NCBI RefSeq assembly: GCF_037176765.1
Contig: NC_090022.1
Span: forward strand, 55,487,709-55,551,708
DNA: 64,000 nt
Source of the DNA: Anolis sagrei
Taxonomy: Eukaryota; Chordata; Lepidosauria; Squamata; Anolidae
Reading direction: 5' to 3'
The notes below the pieces were generated by a model that did no database searches, was not told the origin of the DNA, and saw only the letters and a list, made by a program, of their open reading frames with translations. The position numbers and the translations under genes were made by a program. Positions 57,240 through 64,000 of this stretch are shown here, piece by piece (positions within the stretch are counted from its first letter, which is position 1; each line of letters begins with the position of its first letter).

Positions 57240-57606
57240 CCTCCACTGCCTTCAGGAAGTCCCTCCTAATGTTTAGGTGGGATCTTTCCCCTCGCAGTGT
57301 GGATCCATTGCTTCTTGTCCTAGGCCCCTTTCACGCCGCTGAATAAAACCCCCAGATGATCTTAAACTCCTAGATAGTTCACAGGGAGAGAGAGATACAC
57401 TCAGACAGGTAAGCAGAACCCTTCTATGGCTGTATGGAAGGGGCCCTCATCTCCAGAGCAGCAGAAAACAAGCCTGCCCCCTCCTCAATATGACATCTTC
57501 TCCAATATTTAAACATAGCCCATGTTGTCCCATCTCTCAGCCTTCTTTTCACACATCCAGCTCTTTCTTTAGGCTTGGTTAGCGAACCTTTGACCCTTTC
57601 GGTCGC
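57240..57606 (-). mobile_element. CR1 fragment (3' side), split by a solo LTR
   Basis: Minus-strand CR1: CCTCCTAATGTTTAGGTGGG near 57265, then GCAGAAAACAAGCCTGCC and the complement of GGTCAAAGGT just before the LTR. The same copy resumes at 58377. A stretch near 57330-57430 is unrelated or badly diverged. Confidence 0.7.
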
Positions 57607-58376
57607 TGTGCTGTCGCACGTTGGGCCTGTGCATAAGACTGTAGACAGGACATAAATTCCGTGTGCCTAGTGGGACGCTGAGGCTGCCTCAGATTAAAGG
57701 CCTTTGGATTTCCTTAAAACAGAGTCTTTAGATTTCTTAAAGGTTCAACAATGTTCTTTATTAATGAAAACAAACAGGTACTTTAACAGACTATAGACTC
57801 TTTCAATCTTGTCCACGGGGAACAGGCACTATCTTCATGACTGGTATTTTAACTAATGGGGAAATCCTTAACTTCTAATCTGGGCAGTCTGTCTTTGCCT
57901 CTGTTGGTGTGGAGCCCCTGCACCCAGTACCAACTGCGTCTGGCTTCCGCGAGCGACCCTTACCAAGCAGAGCTTTGTAGACTTCCGGGGAAAAAGGAGT
58001 TCAGTTTTCAGTGATGGCTTGCTGAAGTCCCCCAGCAAAGGAGCTGTAAGGCTGTATGATCCTTGGCCAAGCTGTAGGCTGTATATCTCCCCGGCCAAGC
58101 TGTAGAAGACGAAGCTTTCTACAGGAGCTCTTGGTATTATGTCCTGCATGGAAAGCTTCTTTGTGTGGACTGAACCCAAAAAAGGCTCCTATTCCCTCCA
58201 AAACCCCAAAAAGGGGGTGGGACCAGGGAACTTAACTATAATTGACAGGTGGCTTGCCCTATGATTGCAGCCAAAAGAAGCCACCTAGCTGCAGAGTACC
58301 TGAAACTTAGGACTACAACAAACATTCAGTGCAAAGCAAACAAAATTGGAGCTCCTGGTACATCTGTACCTGCACA
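57607..58376 (-). mobile_element. Solo LTR (Ty3/Gypsy-like), inserted in a CR1
   Basis: A 770-bp unit with TGTGC...GCACA ends, flanked on both sides by an exact 5-bp copy of CR1 sequence (GTCGC on the plus strand, 57602-57606 and 58377-58381). On its own (minus) strand it has an AATAAA near 57755. No internal region adjoins it, so it is a solo LTR left by recombination. The 5-bp target duplication favours Gypsy, but an endogenous retrovirus LTR is possible. Family named by structure only. Confidence 0.8.
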
Positions 58377-58465
58377 GTCGCCCTTCTCTTGATGTATCCC
58401 AACTTGTCAATATCCCTCTTGAACTGTGGCACCCAGAACTGGGCACAGTTTTCCAAGTGAGGGAC
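58377..58465 (-). mobile_element. CR1 fragment (5' side of the split copy)
   Basis: Complement of the CR1 ORF2 stretch encoding CAQFWVPQFKRDIDKL, continuing the copy interrupted at 57606. Confidence 0.75.
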
Positions 58466-58974
58466 AGCAGAATAGATTTGGAATAATACGTGATATTTAA
58501 CGTGATATGTTCAGTGCACAAATTAAACAAATAAGGTGATAAAATGCAGCCTTCCCTCCCATCACCAATAGGAAATAATTCCCTTTCTCTGTATTCTGTC
58601 ATTGCAATTGTCACTTTCCCTAAGTAAAGCTTCTAAAATTGGAGCTTTATCTACAAATGGTTCTTCCTTGAATGACTCTGTCATCTTTTCATCTGTTTAT
58701 TGTTTCTATTGGGTTTTTTTATTTCTACTTGTGTTCCCCTGTTGGTTATAAGACACCTCTATTCTTTGTTTATAGTTCCCTTTGATTTCTTGGACATTGT
58801 GGAAGAGGGCTTATGTTCTTCCTTTTTAGTTGTGATCTTCTGTTTCTCTGCATTGGCTATTATAGTAGTTCACTTTGACCCTGTGCATAAGTCACTGAAC
58901 AGTTGCATTTAGACCCCTTTTACTTCTCATCTAGCCTTAAATGCTTAAGAAGTTTCATCTTTTACGGGTGCTTT

Positions 58975-59050
58975 GATTGTACTTTTCCTGCATGGCAGGG
59001 GGTTGGATTGGATGGCCTATATGGTCTCTTCCAACTCTATGATTATATGT
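58975..59050 (+). mobile_element. CR1 3' tail fragment
   Basis: GGCAGGGGGTTGGATTGGAT followed by TCTCTTCCAACTCTATGATT, the CR1 3' UTR box and tail. Confidence 0.75.
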
Positions 59051-59574
59051 TTTACTGAGGCTCCTTTTCTCTTTGACTGCAGATATCTTTCTGCATTCTT
59101 CCCTAACAATGCATGTGGTTTCAGCCTAGAGGTCCTCTGGCTCCTGGTCAATTAGGATTAATAATGCAAATCTGTTTTAGCTTTATTCTATAATTTTTTA
59201 TATTAGCATTTCATGGTCTGTGCCACAATCTGCTCCTTATCTTGTTTTTGCCGAGATACTATGCCTGCAAAAACAAAACTTTCCATCTTTTGCTTCCTGT
59301 AATTTAGTCTATTGGATTTCTAGCTTGGCCATCAAATGATGTCCATGATTATACTCACCTCTTTGATAAGTTAAAGACTGTGTTTGCAATGTGTTTGGCT
59401 TCATAACATTCAATCAGTCATTCTTCTGCGTCATTTTATTTTTAGTCTAGGCCAAATTTTCTTACAGTCTTTGACTCTACAGTATTTCCTTCTTTTCCAT
59501 TCTTCTTAATACATCGCCCAGAAAAACTGTGTGAGTTGGCACAGAGGCTAACTGCACCTTCTTTCTCACTTTCA

Positions 59575-60083
59575 TACTGTGTCCCAATTCTGGGCACCAC
59601 CGTTGAAGGGAGATGTTGACAAGCTGGAATGTGTTCAGAGGAGGGTGACTAAAATGATCAAGGGTCTGGAGAACAAGCCCTATGAGGAGCAGCTTAAAGA
59701 GCTGGGCATGTTTAGCCTGAAGAAAAGAAGGCTGAGAGGAGACATGACAGCCATGTATAAGTATGTGAGAGGAAGTCAAAGGGAGGAGGGAGTAAGCTTG
59801 TTCTCTGCTGCCCTGGAGACTAAGACGTGGAACAATGGCTTCAAACTCCATGAAAGGAGATTCCAACTGAACATTAGGAAGAACTTCCTGACTGTGGGAG
59901 CTGTTTAGCAGTGGAACTCTCTGCCCCGGAGTGTGGTGGAGGCGCCTTCTTTGGAGGCTTTTAAACAGAGGCTGAATGGCCATTTGTCGGGGTGCTTTGA
60001 ATGCAGTTTTCCTTCTTCTTGGCAGGGGGTTGGACTGGATGGGCCATGATGTCCTTTCCAACTCTATGATTCTATGATTCTCT
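59575..60083 (+). mobile_element. CR1 3' end fragment, fairly recent
   Basis: Matches the last part of the CR1 ORF (CVQRRVTKMIKGLENKPYEE...FSLKKRRLRGDM) and its 3' UTR with GGGGGTTGGACTGGATGGGC and a TGATTCTATGATTCT tail. High visible similarity to the 9772-12523 copy. Confidence 0.88.
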
Positions 60084-60504
60084 TTTTGCCTACAGCATTA
60101 TTAAGAAAGTGAACATATTGAGGTACATGTCTGCCTTTCTGCACTGGTGAACTGGGGTTCTATTGGCCAGAAAGAGAGGCAATGTTTGGGAGGCAGGATT
60201 AGCCACTACTTTATCCCTCTTAGTGGTTGATCTTCTTAGCAGACACTCCCTGATAGCAGATGTGACTGTGGAACTTTGTGAGAGAAGCCGTTTTTAATAG
60301 TACTATCCCAGGTATATTTACTCATTTATTAGTACGTCTACATTTAGATTGTGTTATCATAGAGTTTTCTTGGTTAAAACATTCAAAAGTGGTTTACTGG
60401 TGTTTTCTTCTGCATAGCACTAATGAAGATTAGCAGTGATTCTGCTGCCATTGTCTCTTGAAAGATTTTCAGGGAGTGTCACAGCTCACTGAAGAAAACT
60501 GATA

Positions 60505-61215
60505 GAAAGATAATCAACTCATTTGGCATGTGGTGCTGGAGAAGAGTTCTGTAGACTTCCACAAAAGACAAATGTATTGAACAAATCAAGCATGGATTTA
60601 CCACAGAAGCCAAGATGACTGAGATTGTCATATAGGCAATCCCCAAGTTACAAACATCCGACTTACAAATGACTCATAGTTAAGAACAGGGGTGAGACAA
60701 CAGGAAGTGAGAGAAACCTACCCCTCTGAAGGGAAATTCATTCCCAGAAGAGTTATCATGGGGAAAAGGCGTCTCCACTGACGCTTTCTCGCCAATCCTT
60801 GTTTCCACAAAATCGAATTATCAAAGTGAGGTGAAATCTTTTGAACAGGGGCACAGATAGCAAAACAAACACGATAGAGGTGTTAACCCTTCCCTAGGCT
60901 ATCCAAAGCTAATATATGTACATATATTTGGCTGGAGTTACACTTAAAAACATACAAATTCAACTTAAGAACAAACCTACAGAACCGATCCTGTTCATAA
61001 CTTGGGAACTGCCTGTACTTCGAACACATCATGAGAAGATGTTTCAGTAGAAAAGACAAGGTAGAAGGCAGTAGGAAAAGAGAAAGATCACATTAGAGGA
61101 AGCCACGGCTCTGGAACATGAGCAGGACTGTTGAAAACGGGGTGATTTGGTAGTCACTCATTCATAAGATCACCATGAGTCAAAATTGATTTGATGGCAA
61201 TTGATAATGAGTACC
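60505..61215 (+). mobile_element. RTE-like LINE remnant, interrupted by a DNA transposon
   Basis: 60505-60632 (GGCATGTGGTGCTGGAGAAG; WCWRRVL-like) and 61016-61215 (CGAACACATCATGAGAAGAT; HIMR-like, with tail ATGAGTCAAAATTGATTTGA) are two halves of one degraded RTE-type 3' end related to, but distinct from, Bov-B. Confidence 0.6.
60633..61015. mobile_element. Tc1/mariner-Tigger-type element with TA duplication inside a LINE
   Basis: 383 bp with related inverted ends (TAGGCAATCCCCAAGTTAC, and GTTCATAACTTGGGAACTGCC read inward), flanked by TA at 60631-60632 and 61016-61017. The LINE sequence on both sides rejoins in phase with the TA. No transposase frame. Confidence 0.82.
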
Positions 61216-63477
61216 CTTAAATTGCGATTAGTAGGATTCCTTATGTCATGTTTATGTAAAAAAAATGAGATTTTTGTGTGTGGAACACAGGTCTCTCATT
61301 CCTTGGAATGTAAATTGTTTATCATTGTGAGATGGCTGGTTACAAAACTTGTGGATTAAAAAAACTAGGAAATGAATGCTTTGTGTTACATTGTTTAGGA
61401 GGGCATATGTACAGAGTATACACTGTATGGGCAGAAGTGTGGGTATAACACTGTTTCTCATTCTCTTGGGAAAGTGCACAGAGAAGTAAGCTGTATAGGC
61501 TATGGTGCTATACCTGCTTTATCTTTCAGCCCTCAATTAGGACTATAGTATTGAGTAAACATGTATTTAAGTGTACTGTTTCAGCCTTACAAGCAAGAAT
61601 CATATGACATCTTTAAATACAAATAGATTCATTATAATATAAATATAGTATAATATAAGTGCATCCGTGAAAGATGAGAGCCCACTTCTGGGGTTCTGAG
61701 ATAAAGGAATAAAAATATTTGATGTTGATTTCTTATTGTTTGTTTTTGTAGTGGTTAGATATTGATTTGAAGTGAGTGATAGAAATAAACTTTTATTTGT
61801 TTTCATTTTTTTTTGAGAAAAGCAATATTACTGGGCTATAACATGACCTGGTTTCAGGTTTTCCACAGTAATCTTCAAGTTGTTTATAGCTTCCCTCAGG
61901 TAAGTTAAAGGCTATCAGTGTAAAATGAATTAAATTTCTACTGGCCATTTACCTCTGAAGCAGCTCTGCACACATCTTCTTAGATCTAGGTCCTGTTGAA
62001 GGAACTGGTTTTACTCCTCCATTAAGTGTAAGGTTGCAGACTATAGGAAACATTGATTTTTGCGCAGCACCTTCATTCCCAAACACTACCTTTTCTTAAT
62101 TAGTTCAGTTTATATTGTGTAAATATTTAGGAACGTTTCTAGAAGGATTAAAAGAAGTATGTCTCCCCTGAACCTTCTTTACGATCTTCAGGATGCCCTT
62201 TCCCACTGTCACCATTCATCCCTTTCATGAGTGAATGGGCAATCATGCTGTGTCACCTGCTTCAACAGGATGTGTGGATTGGTGTAGTAATCATATACAA
62301 ACACAGTATTTTAGCATGGAGTTCTCCTGATTCAGTTATCAGTCGGTCATACCCATTTCCTAAGATACCCCTTGCCATTTCTAGTTGTTTTCCACCACAC
62401 TTTCCTATTTCTTCCAAAGTGAGCTTGCATTATGTGCCCATACCATACTCAGTTATTTTTTGTCCCCCCAGTCCACTCTTTTTAAAGGTTCCCTTTAAAT
62501 ATGATTTTGTATTTATGCAAATCTCAGTTTATTTAAGTCTGAAAATACCTACTTTCATGTGGATATACGTAGTTGCTGTTTGGATTAATATGTATTCACA
62601 TTCTGAGAGGTTGGATGTGGCTGAATGTCTTCTACAGCTAAAACAGCATCTTTTTCTGACTTCTTTTATTCTCATAAGGTAGTAATTGCGTTGAACCTCA
62701 ACATGAAATGTCAGATTCTCCGTTTTATGGACACTGTATAAAGAGTTTTCAACTGCAAAACATTTGCAAAACTCTGGCGCAGGCTTGAAGTGAGATTAAC
62801 AATTTCAGGATTCAGAGTTGACAAAGCTTATGGGATAATGTGGCAGAATGGGTGCATTTCCTTCCACTTGGGCAGGATCAGTCAATGAAGCTGCAGTTTT
62901 GGTCCATGTTTTTCTATGGCAGGCAAAATGTACCACCTACTTCATGATAATATAACATGTTTAAGAGCTTTGTGTGGTCCCCATCTCTCATTTCTTACTG
63001 CATGGTTAAAACTATTTTGGTCTAGAAATTATTTGAACTAACAGGTTCAGTTGTTTTTATATGCTGGTACACTTTCCTTTTCACTGTTTTATTATTTTAG
63101 GCTGATATGTTGACTTGGAGATTTTACTGGTTTATAGGTCTTTAGCTTGTTTTAATGATGCAGATGCATTAGAAGTGTTGAGATAAATTTTTAAATAAAT
63201 AGATTGTTTTCTAGACTTTGGTAATCTAGCTTTGCCTTACAACTCTTAAGAGGTGAATTCCACAGATTGAAAACTACTGCTGTGTAATAGAGGCAGAATA
63301 TTAATTATTGTTGGAAGTAAGAAAAAAGTATACCGGATTTAAGTGTGATTTTCCCAGTCTTTCATAAGAATTGGGGCCAGGGCATTTTTCTCCAGATCAA
63401 ATGTCCATGTGACCAGTAGGGGACATATCAGTCTAGTGCTTGTTTCTTAACCATTTGCTCACTTGTTTGGAAATTCG

Positions 63478-63695
63478 GTGATTGTTGCTACCTTCAAATC
63501 ATTTGCAGTTTATGGCAACCTATCATGTGGTTTTCTTGGTAAGATTTGTTCAGCAGGCCTTTGTCTACCTATGAGGCTGAGAATGTGTGACTTGCCCCAG
63601 GTCAACCTGTGGGACTTCATGGCCAAGTAGAGATTTGACCCTTGTTTTCCAGAGTCATAGTACAACACTCAAACCACTACAATATGTTGGATCTC
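63478..63695 (-). mobile_element. tRNA-derived SINE, second type
   Basis: Complement of a tRNA-like head (TAGTGGTTTGAGTGTTGTAC, B box near 63635) with the body GGTTTTCTTGGTAAGATTTG and end ATTGTTGCTACCTTCAAATC. A common squamate SINE design distinct from the GGTGGCGCAG family. Confidence 0.72.
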
Positions 63696-64000
63696 AAAAA
63701 TTATATTCCAGAAAAGAAGGGTGTAACTGCCGTTTGGCAAAGGGCACAGGAATAGGTGGAGAAAGTGGCTTTTATACCTCCTCGTGAGGGAATAAGATGG
63801 GTTGAAAGTTTAATCATTTACAACAAGGAGGTGGAGAAAGAAAGGGAGAGCTACCCCCAATTCTGCTCTTTGTACTACTTTAAGATGTTTTTGCCTCATT
63901 TTGGCACAGACTCTCGAAAAGAATTGGTGGAGGGGAAACGGCTGAATGTTCTTGTATTTGGAGTCAAAAGTGTTAGGGAGGAATGGGTTTCACTCTTCTT

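Larger units (their letters stand above)
57171..64000 (+). other. EEFSEC: EEFSEC intron 1 (5' part, open at the window end)
   Basis: Starts at the GTAAGC donor. It contains a minus-oriented CR1 split by a solo LTR (57240-58465), two plus-oriented CR1 3' ends (58975-59050 and 59579-60083), an RTE-like LINE split by a Tigger-like element (60505-61215) and one SINE (63478-63695). Between about 61220 and 63470 I see only AT-rich DNA without recognisable genes or repeats. Confidence 0.8.

Noticed and set aside
57171-64000. Second EEFSEC coding exon
   Set aside because: No frame with the expected AQIIDLMMLVIDV segment was found; the remaining exons must lie beyond the window.

Overview
The window is nuclear DNA of a vertebrate, most likely a squamate reptile. 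The evidence is the repeat mix: Bov-B (RTE) LINEs, CR1 with ATTCTATG tail repeats, L2, R4/Dong-type and Penelope retroelements, tRNA-derived Sauria/Squam1-like SINEs, and hAT- and Tigger-like DNA transposons. I cannot name the species.

Only two host genes are recognisable, and they point away from each other. RUVBL1 (pontin, an AAA+ ATPase) lies on the minus strand from 47854 (ATG) to 27296 (stop). I placed all 11 coding exons by protein similarity and GT-AG borders; they sum to exactly 456 codons plus stop, the length of human RUVBL1. EEFSEC (the selenocysteine-specific elongation factor) starts on the plus strand at 56864. Only its first coding exon (to 57170) is in the window, and the rest lies beyond 64000. 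The RUVBL1-EEFSEC neighbourhood is the same as in human chr3q21. The two start codons are 9.0 kb apart, each in a GC/CpG-rich promoter. The DNA between them is mostly transposon debris: two Bov-B 3' ends, CR1 pieces, an LTR, an R4 fragment and a family of foldback MITEs.

Layout: 1-27295 is non-coding. It holds a near-intact CR1 ORF (9772-12426), an R4-type LINE inside microsatellites (13922-15255), Penelope pieces, L2 copies, and two blocks that read like conserved regulatory DNA (15990-17200 and 24960-25715). 27296-47854 is RUVBL1. 47855-48100 is its promoter. 48188-56740 is repeat-rich intergenic DNA. 56741-57170 is the EEFSEC promoter and exon 1. 57171-64000 is EEFSEC intron 1, with a solo LTR inside a CR1 and a Tigger-like element inside an RTE-like LINE.

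The most notable non-genic signals are three essentially perfect palindromes (6086-6139, 28692-28741, 43214-43275), several insertions with exact target-site duplications, a block shared by the two promoter regions, and candidate regulatory blocks. I found no CRISPR array, operon, phage or other prokaryotic system. Similarity statements about human proteins and repeat families come from memory, not from a search.
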